Assembly: GCA_903827735.1 (NCBI GenBank)
Contig: CAIKJM010000286.1
Span: 1-22,682 of the forward strand
Source: an uncultured Rhodanobacter sp.
Lineage (GTDB): Bacteria > Pseudomonadota > Gammaproteobacteria > Xanthomonadales > Rhodanobacteraceae
Reading direction: 5' to 3'
DNA length: 22,682 bases
Made by a program: the position numbers and the translations under genes. Below are positions 1 to 12,775 of the stretch, one piece after another. How positions within the stretch are numbered: the stretch's first letter is position 1; each line of letters begins with the position of its first letter. The notes under the pieces are model-generated. The model did not search any database. It was not told the origin of the DNA and saw nothing but the letters and a program-made list of their open reading frames with translations.

Positions 1-683
1 ATGTACGCATAGCCGGGCTCCAGTTCGCGCACCTTGACGCTGCTTACCGCGATGGTTTCGCGCACCAGATTCGGGTCGATCAGCTTGTCACTCTTGGCGT
101 GCACGATGGTCAGCTGGATCTTGCTGCCGGGCTTGCCGCGCAGCTTGGCATACATGTCGTCGATGTTTTCCGAGTTGATCACGGTGCCGTCGATCTTGAC
201 GATGGTGTCGCCGGCCTGGATGCCGGCACGCGAGGCGGGCGTGTCGTCGATCGGCGACACGATGCGCAGTACGTCGCCGTCCTGCAGCACCTCGATGCCG
301 AGCCCGCTGTACTGGCCGGTGGTGTCCTCGTTGAGCTGGGCCAGGCCGTCCTTGTCGAGGTATTCGCTGTGCGGATCGAGCCCGCTGAGCATGCCGGTGA
401 TCGCGGCTTTCATCAGCGTCTTGTTGTCGACCTTTTCCACGTATGCCTGTTTCACTACTTCGTAGACGCGGCTGAAGTTGCGGATGTCGTCCAGATCGAC
501 CTGGTCGGCTCCGGCGGAGCTCGCGCTGGCCGGGGCCGGCGCGGTGCCGGCCGATGCCGGAATGTCGGCCGGCGCAACGCTGGATGCGGCGGCGGGCGCG
601 GTCTGCGACTGCGCGAACGGCAGCGCGAGCAGCAGCGGCAGTGAGGTCAGCAGAGCGATCTGGCGGCGAAGCGAACGACGCAT
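1..683 (-). CDS. S41-family carboxyl-terminal processing protease (Ctp/Prc-like), N-terminal part
   Basis: Partial gene: the reading frame is open from the ATG at 681-683 to the left edge, giving 227 residues. The N-terminus is basic (MRRSLRRQ) and followed by a hydrophobic stretch (about residues 9-24) that looks like a Sec signal peptide, then an Ala/Pro/Ser-rich linker to about residue 60. Next comes the family's N-terminal helical segment with the GLDPHSEYL motif (101-109), and a PDZ domain (about 125-200) containing GLGIEV and SPIDDTPASRAGIQAGD. These are hallmarks of periplasmic C-terminal processing proteases, which cleave proteins near their C-termini. The catalytic Ser/Lys region lies outside the window, so activity cannot be judged. 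A Shine-Dalgarno AGGAAG lies about 9 nt before the ATG. It lies 160 bp downstream of envC on the same strand, an arrangement common in Xanthomonadales. The family call is firm; substrate and exact subfamily are unknown. Confidence 0.93.
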   Translation of the reverse strand, partial: MRRSLRRQIALLTSLPLLLALPFAQSQTAPAAASSVAPADIPASAGTAPAPASASSAGADQVDLDDIRNFSRVYEVVKQAYVEKVDNKTLMKAAITGMLSGLDPHSEYLDKDGLAQLNEDTTGQYSGLGIEVLQDGDVLRIVSPIDDTPASRAGIQAGDTIVKIDGTVINSENIDDMYAKLRGKPGSKIQLTIVHAKSDKLIDPNLVRETIAVSSVKVRELEPGYAY

Positions 684-753
684 GGAATGACTTCCTGTAA
701 CCATTAACTGATGAGCGGAGGGACACCACGCCGTAGCGCGACGAAAGAGGCTG

Positions 754-782
754 GATAGAGGTATTGCCAGGCAGTGTGACAA
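754..782 (-). promoter_or_regulatory. Possible promoter for the Ctp-family protease gene
   Basis: In the 160-bp gap between envC and the protease gene the minus strand reads TTGTCA (777-782), a 17-bp spacer and TCTATC (754-759), about 70 bp before the protease ATG. The -35 match is good but the -10 is weak, so the protease may have its own promoter as well as read-through from envC. This is a consensus match by eye only. Confidence 0.25.
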
Positions 783-843
783 CCGAATGCCGACGTAATT
801 CATCCTTCTCACAATGCTAGCCTGTGTCGCCATGCCGGTGGCG

Positions 844-2097
844 TCAACGGCGCTGGCTCAGCCAGCTGCGCGGGTCGACCGGCTGGTTGTCGCGGCGCAG
901 TTCGAAGTACACGCCCGTGTTGACGCCGGTTGTCGGGCTGGCGGTGCCGATCGCCGCGCCCGCCTCGACCTGATCGCCGACGCCGTGCAGCAGGGTTTCG
1001 TTGTTGCCGTACATGCTGAGCCAGCCGTTGCCGTGGTTGACGATCAGCAGCATGCCGTAGCCGCGCAGAAAGCCGGCGTAGATGACTTTGCCCCGCGCTA
1101 CCGCATGCACTTCGCTGCCGCCGGTCGCCTTGATCAGCACGCCGTTGCCGAAGGTGTTGACGACCCCCGCGGCGGGCCATGGCAAATTGCCGCGGATATT
1201 GGCGCTGGCCTTGCCCACGTCGATTGGCGGCGGCGCGTTTTTGCCCGGATGGTTGCGGCGCGCCGCCTCGCGCGCTGCGGCGGCCTGCGCCTGGGCTTCG
1301 CGGGCAGCGTCGTCGATCGCCTTCTGCAGCTTGGCGACCAGTTCGTTCAAGGCCTGCGCGTTCTGCTTCAGCACGGCCAGCTTCTGCGCCTGATCCTTGT
1401 ATTGCGCGTCGGTCTCGGCGGCCAGCTTCTGCTGGGCGAGGCGCTGTTGCGCCAGGGTTTTGGCCTGCTGCTGGCGCTGATCGCGCGTGGCTTCCAGCGA
1501 CTGCTGCTCGGCGGTGATGGCAGTTTGCAGCTCCTGCAGCTTGGCCAGGTCGGCCATCAGCTGCTGCACGCGCTGGACTCGATCCTGCTGGAAATACTTT
1601 GAGTACATCAGCGCGCGGGAAATCTGCGCCACGTCTTCATCGCCCAGCAGCAGACGAAGGTCCGAACCCTGGCCCAGGGCATAGGTGGCGCGCAGCAGGT
1701 CGCCGATGGCCGCGTGCTGGTTGTCCAGACTTTGCTTCAGCGTGGCCTGCTGCTGTTGCAGATCATCCAGCTGCTTTTGTTTGGCGGCCAGCTCGGTATC
1801 CGTCTGGTGCACCGCGCGCGCGGCGGTCGCCAGCGCCGCGGCCTGCTTGGCCAATTCGGCGTTGGCGCTGTCGCGGCGCGCCGCGGTGTCAGCCTGTTGT
1901 TTGGCCAGCGCGTTCATCTTGGCCTGGATATCGGCCAATTTTTGCTTCGCGTCCGCCTGTTCATTGCCGCTTTTGCCATCCTGCCGCGCCTGCGCTGACG
2001 AGGCGGCCAGCGCACAGCTCAACGCGACGGCGACCAGCAGTCCACGGATGAAGGGCTTAGGTAAAAGCGGTCGGGCGAAGCGGGCGGTTGGCGGCAT
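844..2097 (-). CDS. envC: Murein hydrolase activator EnvC (LytM/M23-like, degenerate)
   Basis: A 417-residue protein. Residues about 18-37 form a signal peptide with a likely cut after AQA (residue 37). A long Ala/Gln/Lys-rich coiled coil covers roughly 45-275, then a Pro-rich linker and a C-terminal LytM domain from about 300 (GNLPWPAAG) to the end. The domain keeps the EnvC-type sequence around GYGMLLIVNHGNGWLSMYG and ends VYFELRRDNQPVDPRSWL. The usual M23 zinc-ligand HxxxD is not present, as in E. coli EnvC, which activates the AmiA/AmiB amidases instead of cutting peptidoglycan itself. The inferred role is periplasmic activation of septal peptidoglycan amidases during cell separation. I chose the ATG at 2095-2097 because it immediately precedes the signal peptide; the frame stays open upstream but that extension has no signal-like start. 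The Shine-Dalgarno is weak. It is followed by the Ctp-like protease gene and lies divergent to gltB. Confidence 0.9.
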   Translation of the reverse strand: MPPTARFARPLLPKPFIRGLLVAVALSCALAASSAQARQDGKSGNEQADAKQKLADIQAKMNALAKQQADTAARRDSANAELAKQAAALATAARAVHQTDTELAAKQKQLDDLQQQQATLKQSLDNQHAAIGDLLRATYALGQGSDLRLLLGDEDVAQISRALMYSKYFQQDRVQRVQQLMADLAKLQELQTAITAEQQSLEATRDQRQQQAKTLAQQRLAQQKLAAETDAQYKDQAQKLAVLKQNAQALNELVAKLQKAIDDAAREAQAQAAAAREAARRNHPGKNAPPPIDVGKASANIRGNLPWPAAGVVNTFGNGVLIKATGGSEVHAVARGKVIYAGFLRGYGMLLIVNHGNGWLSMYGNNETLLHGVGDQVEAGAAIGTASPTTGVNTGVYFELRRDNQPVDPRSWLSQRR

Positions 2098-2308
2098 GCG
2101 GCAATTATCACCGAGCCGGGGATGCGTAGCGAGCCGCCTGACGATTGGCGTCGGCAAACTGGTATGCCCGCGCAGCCCGCACCAGCCAAGGGTTGGCGTT
2201 GTTGTTAAACAAATGTAGCTGCGCCTGGGCTGGGACTGGCGGCTATTTCGCAGACGCTTATCGCTTCCACGATGCGTCGCATCGCTGCCGTATGGCCGTC
2301 CAAATGCT

Positions 2309-2337
2309 TTGACGCTTCGCAGCAAGTGTGTTTTAGT
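2309..2337 (+). promoter_or_regulatory. Predicted sigma70-type promoter of gltBD
   Basis: TTGACG (2309-2314), a 17-bp spacer, then TTTAGT (2332-2337): five of six -35 matches and four of six -10 matches at the optimal spacing. Transcription would start near 2344, leaving a leader of about 75 nt before the gltB ATG. Read from the sequence; not tested. Confidence 0.5.
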
Positions 2338-2345
2338 CGGACTAA
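2333..2345. promoter_or_regulatory. Candidate operator dyad overlapping the gltB -10
   Basis: TTAGTCGGACTAA is a perfect inverted repeat with 6-bp arms and one central base. It covers most of the predicted -10 and reaches the expected start site, where a bound repressor would block polymerase. The core TAGTCGGACTA fits the general TnGTnnnACnA pattern of FadR-subfamily GntR regulators. The regulator's identity is inference only. Confidence 0.4.
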
Positions 2346-2420
2346 CCCCGTTCGCAGCCAAGGCGCTTATCACCTCGCCGGCTTCGTGCGCTCAGTCATT
2401 CCATCTGCCGCGGAGGCCCG

Positions 2421-6868
<4,448 letters not shown>

Positions 6869-6872
<4 letters not shown>

Positions 6873-8308
6873 GCCACAAGCTATTCCGCTTCATGGATTT
6901 ACCGCGACAGCCGCCGCGCTATGTGCCGGTGGCCATCCGCGTGCTCGGCTACGGCGAGATCAGCGGCGACTTCGCTTCCACCGAAGCCAGCGCGCAGGCC
7001 GGGCGCTGCATCGACTGCGGCAACCCGTACTGCGAAAACGCCTGCCCGGTGCACAACTACATTCCGAACTGGCTGAAACTGGTCGAGGAAGGCCGGCTGT
7101 TCGAAGCCGCCACGCTGATGCACGAGACCAATCCGCTGCCGGAAATCTGCGGCCGAGTATGCCCGCAGGATCGCCTGTGCGAAGGCGCCTGCACGCTCGA
7201 GCAGGGCGACTTCGGCGCGGTGACCATCGGCAGCATCGAGCGCTCGATTACCGACGAGGCGTTTCGCCAGGGCTGGCGGCCGGATCTGTCGCATGTGGTC
7301 GAAAGCGGTCGTCGCGTTGCCGTGGTCGGAGCGGGCCCCGCGGGCCTGGCCTGCGCGGATCGCCTGCGCCGTGCCGGCATCGCCGCCGACGTGTTCGATC
7401 GCCAGCGCGAAATCGGCGGCCTGCTGACCTTCGGCATTCCGCCGTTCAAGCTCGACAAGAGCGTGGTGCGCACGCGTCGCGACGTGCTCGAAGGCATGGG
7501 CGTGCAGTTTCATCTCGGTGTGGAGATCGGTCGCGATATCGCGTTCGAGCAATTGCTTGCCGACTACGATGCGGTGTTCATCGGCACTGGTGCCTACACC
7601 TTTGTCGATGGCCAGCTGCCCGGCGCCGAGCTCGACGGCGTGCACTATGCGCTGCCGTTCCTGATTGCCAACGTCGATCGGCTGATCGACGAGCTGCCGG
7701 TACCTGCTGCGCTCGACCTCAACGGCAAACATGTGGTGGTGCTCGGCGGCGGCGATACCGGTATGGACTGCAACCGCACGGCGATTCGTCTCGGCGCGGC
7801 CTCGGTGACCTGCGTCTACCGCCGCGACGAAATGAGCATGCCCGGTTCGCGCCGCGAAGTCGGCTCCAGCCGAGACGAGGGCGTGCAGTTCCTGTTCAAT
7901 CGCCAACCCACCGCGCTGATCGCGGAAGGCAACAAGGTGCGTGCGGTGCAGGTTGTCACCACCGAACTGGTCGACGACGGCAAGGGCGGCGTGCAGCTGC
8001 GCAACGTCGACGGCAGCGAAAAGGAGCTGCCCGCCGACGTGGTCATTCAGGCCTTCGGCTTTCGCGCCAGCCCGCCGGCGTGGTGCGACGCCTACGGCAT
8101 CGAGCGCGATCGCACTGGACGCATCCTCGCCGGCCACGAGGGCAGGCTGCCGTTCCAGACCAGCCACCCGAAGGTGTTTGCCGGCGGCGATAACATGCGC
8201 GGCGCTGATCTCGTCGTGCGCGCGGTCTACGACGGTCGCGAAGCGGCCGGTTCGATCGCGCAGATGTTCAGCGAGCTGGGGCTGAGGGAAGTCGAATACG
8301 CGGGCTGA
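6869..8308 (+). CDS. gltD: Glutamate synthase small (beta) subunit
   Basis: A 479-residue protein that oxidises NADPH and passes electrons to GltB. Two cysteine clusters at the N-terminus (Cys47, 50, 55, 59 and Cys94, 98, 104, 108) match the conserved 4Fe-4S ligands of GltD and related oxidoreductases. The FAD-binding GAGPAG is at 154-159, and the NADPH-binding GGGDTG at 293-298 is followed by the conserved YRRDEMSMPGSRREV stretch. The start is GTG at 6869-6871, overlapping the gltB stop, with GGAGAG 4-9 nt upstream inside gltB. This coupling fits the fixed subunit ratio of the enzyme. Length and motifs are complete. GltD-like subunits occur in several other enzymes, but adjacency to gltB settles the assignment. 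Confidence 0.98.
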
Positions 8309-8449
8309 TTGAAGGCGAGACTTTTGGATGCGGTGACTTTTGGCTGCATGCGCGACGGCCCAGCAAACCGCTCCGTTCGATGTCCTCCGCTGTCCAAGTG
8401 CTCGCGCGGCCGCTAAGCTCCCGCGTGATGACAGCCGACGGCGCGTTGC

Positions 8450-9688
8450 GTGCTCAATAGACTCTGGTTCGGATTTTTTCTGGTCGCCGCCGTCGCCGCG
8501 CTGTCGCGCTGGCTGATCGGAGGGGACGAGACCGTATTCGCGGCGGTGGTCGGCTCGCTGTTCGATATGGCCGATCTGTCGGTGAAGGTAATGCTGCTGC
8601 TGTTCGGCACGCTGGCGCTGTGGCTGGGCTTTCTCAATATCGCCGAGGACGCCGGGCTGGTCGAACGCACGGCGCGCATGCTGGGGCCGCTGTTTTCGCG
8701 CCTGATGCCGGGCGTACCGCGCGGCCATCCGGCGATTGGTTTGATCACGATGAACTTCGCTGCGAACGCGCTGGGTCTGGACAACGCGGCCACACCGATC
8801 GGCCTGCGTGCGATGCGCGAGCTGCAGACGATCAACCCGTCGGCGGATACCGCCAGCAACGCGCAGATTCTTTTTCTCGTGCTGAATGCGTCGTCGCTGA
8901 CGCTGCTCCCGGTCACGGTGTTCGTCTATCGCGCGCAGGCTGGTGCGCACGATCCGACCCTGGTGTTTCTGCCGATCCTGCTGGCGCACTTTGCGGCCAA
9001 CCTCACCGGCCTGCTGTCGGTGGCCTATATGCAGCGCCTGAAGCTGTGGGACCCGGTGGTGATCGCCTGGCTAGGCGGTGGCGCCCTTTTGCTCGGCGGA
9101 TTCATTGCGCTGCTGACCACGTTCACCGCTGTGGCGCTGGCATCGTTCTCGTCGCTGCTGGGCAACCTGATGCTGTTCGGCGTGATCATCGCTTTTTTGT
9201 GCGCGGGTGCGTGGAAGCGCGTGCCGCTGTTCGAGAGTTTCATCAACGGTGCAAAGCAGGGTTTCGATGTCGCCAAGGACATCTTGCCGTACATGATCGC
9301 GATGCTGTGCGCCGTCGGCGTGCTGCGCGCGTCGGGTGCGTTGGACTTCGTGCTGAACGGCATTCGCTGGCTGGTGCTGCACGCGGGGCTGGACGACCGC
9401 TTTGTCGACGCGCTGCCGACCGCCCTGGTCAAACCGTTTTCCGGCAGCGCTGCGCGTGCGATGCTGATCGAGACGATGCATCACTCTGGCGTGGACAGTT
9501 TTCAGGCGCTGCTCGCGGCGGTGATCCAGGGCAGCACGGAGACGACCTTCTATGTCGTCGCAGTCTACTTTGGCGCCGTCGGCATCAAGCGTGTGCGGCA
9601 CACCATCGGCTGTGCGCTGCTGGCCGATCTGGCCGGCGTGCTGGCGTCGATCGGCGTGTGCTACTGGTTTTTTGGAGCGATCAAATAA
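8450..9688 (+). CDS. Fused SpmA/SpmB-type nucleoside-recognition (Gate) domain membrane protein
   Basis: A 412-residue, very hydrophobic protein with many predicted membrane segments. It has two homologous-looking halves. The first contains MNFAANALGLDNAATPIGLRA, a signature of the SpmA/nucleoside-recognition family. The second contains PYMIAMLCAVGVLRASGAL, KPFSGSAARAM and QGSTETTFYVVAVYFGAVGI, signatures of SpmB. In Bacillus these are two separate spore-maturation proteins; fused forms occur in many non-sporulating proteobacteria, where the function is unknown, possibly transport. The start is taken as GTG 8450-8452 because it gives the usual N-terminus just before the first membrane helix; the Shine-Dalgarno is poor. 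It lies 141 bp after gltD and 34 bp before the NRDE gene, so it probably shares a transcript with the latter. Family call good, function open. Confidence 0.88.
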   Translation: MLNRLWFGFFLVAAVAALSRWLIGGDETVFAAVVGSLFDMADLSVKVMLLLFGTLALWLGFLNIAEDAGLVERTARMLGPLFSRLMPGVPRGHPAIGLITMNFAANALGLDNAATPIGLRAMRELQTINPSADTASNAQILFLVLNASSLTLLPVTVFVYRAQAGAHDPTLVFLPILLAHFAANLTGLLSVAYMQRLKLWDPVVIAWLGGGALLLGGFIALLTTFTAVALASFSSLLGNLMLFGVIIAFLCAGAWKRVPLFESFINGAKQGFDVAKDILPYMIAMLCAVGVLRASGALDFVLNGIRWLVLHAGLDDRFVDALPTALVKPFSGSAARAMLIETMHHSGVDSFQALLAAVIQGSTETTFYVVAVYFGAVGIKRVRHTIGCALLADLAGVLASIGVCYWFFGAIK

Positions 9689-9722
9689 TGCGGCAGCGTG
9701 GTTATTCCGGAGCACCACGGCC

Positions 9723-10502
9723 GTGTGCGTAATTGCGCTGGCCTGGAACGCGCATCCGCGCTGGCGGCTTGTGCTGGCCGGCAATCGCGACGAGTTTTAT
9801 GCACGGCCCAGCGCGGCGCTGGCGCAATGGCCCGACGCCAATATCATCGCCGGCCGCGATCTGGAAGCGGGTGGCACCTGGCTCGGGGTAACGGCTCAGG
9901 GCCGCTGCAGCGTGGTCACCAACGTGCGCAATCCGCGCGATGCGCAAACGGGGTTGTCGCGTGGTCTGCTGGTGACGGATTACCTTGCGCACTCCGATGA
10001 CGCCGCCACGCATGCCGCGCGCCTGCAGTCGGCTGCAGCGGGGTATCGGCCTTTCAATCTGCTGATATTCGATGCAGATCGGGCGTTTCATATCGGAAAT
10101 CGTCCGCTGCCAGTCATTCATGCGTTGAGCGATGGCATACATGGCCTGTCCAACGCCGAGCTGGATACGCCGTGGCCGAAAACCCGCCGGCTATGTGCAC
10201 GCATGCGGGAGTGGATCGACGGGAATCGCGGCGCGACCGATGCCGAGGATTTCATGGCGCTGTTCACCGCGCTGGCCGATGAGGAAATCGCCGCGGACGC
10301 CGAGCTGCCGGATACCGGCATTGGGCTGGAACGCGAGCGGTGGCTGTCGGCGGCCTTTATCCGCGGCGAGTCGTACGGCACACGCGCCAGTACGGTCGTG
10401 GCGATCGGCAACGATGGTCGTGGTGTGATCATCGAACGCCGCTTCGGCCCTCACGGGCGCTTCGATGGTGAAACGCGGCTGCCCATCGAAGGGCCACAGT
10501 GA
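9723..10502 (+). CDS. NRDE / TANGO2-family protein
   Basis: A 259-residue protein starting MCVIALAWNAHP, followed by LVLAGNRDEFYARPS. The NRDE motif at residues 21-24 defines the family, and the conserved cysteine at position 2 is typical of it. A further signature is AGRDLEAGGTWLGVTAQGR, and the C-terminal region ends RRFGPHGRFDGETR. Eukaryotic TANGO2 has been linked to lipid and haem handling; the bacterial role is not settled. The start is the GTG at 9723-9725, which places Cys at position 2, and GGAG at 9709-9712 lies 10 nt upstream. The frame is open further upstream but that stretch overlaps the previous gene and lacks family resemblance. It sits 34 bp after the Gate-domain membrane protein gene, probably as its operon partner. 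Confidence 0.9.
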   Translation: MCVIALAWNAHPRWRLVLAGNRDEFYARPSAALAQWPDANIIAGRDLEAGGTWLGVTAQGRCSVVTNVRNPRDAQTGLSRGLLVTDYLAHSDDAATHAARLQSAAAGYRPFNLLIFDADRAFHIGNRPLPVIHALSDGIHGLSNAELDTPWPKTRRLCARMREWIDGNRGATDAEDFMALFTALADEEIAADAELPDTGIGLERERWLSAAFIRGESYGTRASTVVAIGNDGRGVIIERRFGPHGRFDGETRLPIEGPQ

Positions 10503-10632
10503 CGCTGGCGCTTTGAGCTAGCGCGCACCTACTGCTGAGTCATCTACCTACGCGAGCTGTCGGCGCGTTCGCCTTGGTGTCGCATATCCTGCAGCCTAGG
10601 CTTTCGGTTTCCGCCACGGACGGGTGATATCG

Positions 10633-12321
10633 ATGCGCAACGCATGGCTGCTGCCGATGATGTTTCTCGCCGGATGGTGCAGCCCTGGCGTGCGCGCCGA
10701 GGATTGCCCCGCCTGGACGCGGGCGCAGGCGCACGCCGAGATGCTCGCGCTGCACGATCGGCTAGATAGCTGGAATCGCGAATATAGGAAAGGCGCCGAG
10801 TCGCCGATCGATGACGCGGTTTACGATCAGGCTCTGCAACGTTTTCTGCACTGGCGACGCTGCTTTCCGGAACAGGCGCCCGCGGTTCCTGCGGATCTCG
10901 CAGATGCGACGGGTAATGTGCGTGCGCCGGTGGCGCAGACCGGTCTGGCCAAACTGCCCGATGCGGCGGCGGTGACGGCGTGGATGCGTGCGCGCGGAAA
11001 CAAGGATCTCTGGGTGCAGCCGAAGGCCGACGGCGTGGCCGTGACGCTTTTGTATATAGACGGCCAATTGAGCGAAGCCATCAGCCGGGGTGACGGCGTG
11101 CACGGTTCGGATTGGACGGATAAAGCCCAGGCCATCGATGCGATTCCCAAGCATCTGCCGCATGCGCCGGCGCGCGTGGTGCTGCAGGGTGAAATCTACT
11201 GGCGCATTCCTAATCATGTGCAGGCCGAGGATGGCGGCATCAACGCACGCTCGGCCGTCGCAGGCGCGATGGCGCGCGACACGCTCGACGCGGCGACCGC
11301 CGCACGCATCGGACTGTTTGTCTGGGACTGGCCGACGGGCCCTGCCGACATGCCGTCGCGACTGGCAGGCATGCAGGCCATGGGCTTGAGCGATGGGGTG
11401 AAATACACGCAGGCGGTGCATTCCATCGACGATGTGCAGCGCTGGCGCGAGCAATGGTATCGCCACGGCGTGCCGTTCGCGGCCGATGGCACGGTGGTGC
11501 GTGAGGGTCACCGGCCAGCCGCATCGAGCTGGCAGGCCACGCCGCCGGCGTGGGCCGTGGCGTGGAAATATCCGGCGGCGCAGGCGCTGGCCGAAGTGCG
11601 GGCGGTAACCTTCACCGTGGGTCGCAGCGGCCGCATCACGCCCGTGCTGGAACTGGAGCCGGTGCAGCTGGACGATCATCGCGTGCAGCGCGTCAGCGTC
11701 GGTTCGGTGGCACGCTGGAAAGCGCTCGATATCCGTCCCGGCGATCAGGTCGAGATTGCGCTGGTCGGCCTCACCATTCCCCGGCTGCAGTCGGTGGTCT
11801 GGCGTACGCAGGTGCGCGCGCCGGTGACTGTGCCGGACCCGGATGCGCACGATCCGCTGAGTTGCTGGGCGATAGCGCCGGAATGCGAAGCACAGTTTCG
11901 CGCGCGGCTGGTCTGGCTCGGCGGCAAGCAAGGCCTGCATCTGGATGGTATCGGCGCGGATACCTGGCAGGCACTGATCGACGCGGGGCTGATCCACGAT
12001 CTGCTGGACTGGCTTAGCCTGACGCCGACGCAGCTGGCCAAGGTGCCGGGTCTGGGTCAGGCGCGCGCTACGGCGCTGGCGCAAACCTTTGCCGACGCGC
12101 GCAAACGGCCTTTCGCCGACTGGCTGCGAGCGATGGGCATGCCGCCGGCGGCCGGTATGGCGTTGCCGGACTGGCCTGCGCTGGGCGCGCGCAGCGCGGA
12201 GGACTGGCAAACGGCGGGTGCGGGTCGTGCAAAGTCCGCGCATCTGGCGGAATTCTTCGAACATCCCGAGGTGCGCGCCCACGCGGCGCGGCTGCATGCG
12301 ATCGGCGTGCAGGGTTTCTGA
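10633..12321 (+). CDS. ligB: NAD-dependent DNA ligase, LigB type
   Basis: A 562-residue protein closely resembling E. coli LigB along its length. The adenylation domain has the nucleotidyltransferase motif KADG at 131-134 with Lys131 as the expected AMP-accepting residue, followed by GVAVTLLY, EAISRGDG, LQGEIYWR and GGINARS. An OB fold follows (VTFTVGRSGRITPVLELEPV, VSVGSVARWK), then helix-hairpin-helix motifs (LDGIGADTW, AKVPGLGQARA). There is no BRCT domain, and only two cysteines (SCWAIAPEC) remain in the region of the LigA zinc finger, as in LigB. The N-terminus (MRNAWLLPMMFLAGWCSPGVRA) looks like an export signal, see findings. I chose ATG 10633 because GGGTG lies 6 nt upstream; GTG 10624, three codons earlier, lacks a ribosome-binding site. 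It lies 130 bp after the NRDE gene and converges on the YchJ-family gene. Confidence 0.95.
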   Translation: MRNAWLLPMMFLAGWCSPGVRAEDCPAWTRAQAHAEMLALHDRLDSWNREYRKGAESPIDDAVYDQALQRFLHWRRCFPEQAPAVPADLADATGNVRAPVAQTGLAKLPDAAAVTAWMRARGNKDLWVQPKADGVAVTLLYIDGQLSEAISRGDGVHGSDWTDKAQAIDAIPKHLPHAPARVVLQGEIYWRIPNHVQAEDGGINARSAVAGAMARDTLDAATAARIGLFVWDWPTGPADMPSRLAGMQAMGLSDGVKYTQAVHSIDDVQRWREQWYRHGVPFAADGTVVREGHRPAASSWQATPPAWAVAWKYPAAQALAEVRAVTFTVGRSGRITPVLELEPVQLDDHRVQRVSVGSVARWKALDIRPGDQVEIALVGLTIPRLQSVVWRTQVRAPVTVPDPDAHDPLSCWAIAPECEAQFRARLVWLGGKQGLHLDGIGADTWQALIDAGLIHDLLDWLSLTPTQLAKVPGLGQARATALAQTFADARKRPFADWLRAMGMPPAAGMALPDWPALGARSAEDWQTAGAGRAKSAHLAEFFEHPEVRAHAARLHAIGVQGF

Positions 12322-12334
12322 TGCTCCCAACGAA

Positions 12335-12733
12335 TCAGCGCTTCAAGTGCCCATCGAGGTAATACCACCGGCCGTCTTCCCGTACGAAACGGCTCGTCTC
12401 GTGCTGGCGCTGCGCGCGCCCGCCGCCAAGCCGATAGCGTGCGACGAACTCTACGCTGGCGTGGCTTTCATCGATGTCGTCATGGTGGCGAATATCGAGT
12501 CCCAGCCAGGTCGGTGGAGGTCGCTGTGACGCCAGGTCCAGTGATGCCGGCCGTGCGGACGCGTGCCAGCTGGCTAGCAGAAAATCCTCGCGCTTCAACA
12601 CGTAGGCGCTGTAGCGGGCCCGCATCAGCTGCTCGGCGGACGCCGTCGGCTGGCCTTCGTGCCAACGGCCGCAGCAGGATTTGTATTCGCTTGGCATGCC
12701 GCAGGGGCAGGGCATGGTATCGATCGACTTCAT
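12335..12733 (-). CDS. YchJ-family protein (UPF0225), SEC-C motif
   Basis: A 132-residue protein. The N-terminus has a SEC-C-like metal-binding motif with Cys9, Cys11, Cys20 and Cys21 (CPCG...YKSCCG), likely to bind zinc. It is followed by the family signature EQLMRARYSAYVLKREDFLLASW, then WLGLDI, VEFVARY and ending RFVREDGRWYYLDG, an NTF2-like fold. E. coli YchJ carries a second SEC-C at its C-terminus, which is absent here; such short versions are common. The function is unknown. It converges with ligB, leaving 13 bp between stops, and is the last gene of the leftward run from dinG. The ATG at 12731-12733 has only a weak ribosome-binding site; Met7 is an alternative start. Confidence 0.93.
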   Translation of the reverse strand: MKSIDTMPCPCGMPSEYKSCCGRWHEGQPTASAEQLMRARYSAYVLKREDFLLASWHASARPASLDLASQRPPPTWLGLDIRHHDDIDESHASVEFVARYRLGGGRAQRQHETSRFVREDGRWYYLDGHLKR

Positions 12734-12775
12734 GGCGTCTTTTTACGCGAATCGCGGAGCTTTACCCAGTGCGCA

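Larger units (their letters stand above)
2098..2420. other. Divergent intergenic region envC / gltB (323 bp)
   Basis: No credible gene here; short frames in it lack a ribosome-binding site and family resemblance. It must hold the promoters of envC (leftward) and gltBD (rightward). It contains a plausible gltB promoter at 2309-2337, a perfect 13-bp dyad at 2333-2345 over its -10, a second 13-bp dyad at 2271-2283, and the gltB Shine-Dalgarno GGAGG at 2412-2416. No clear envC promoter is visible. Confidence 0.7.

Noticed and set aside
2098..2373. N-terminal extension of envC by 92 residues
   Set aside because: The extension precedes a clear signal peptide, covers the divergent gltB promoter region and has no family resemblance; ATG 2097 is preferred.
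8319..8343. Direct repeat GACTTTTGG after gltD
   Set aside because: Two 9-bp copies 16 bp apart without symmetry or a clear promoter relation; likely chance.
9552..9722. N-terminal extension of the NRDE-family gene
   Set aside because: It overlaps the preceding membrane protein gene in another frame and would bury the conserved MCVIA start; GTG 9723 has a Shine-Dalgarno.
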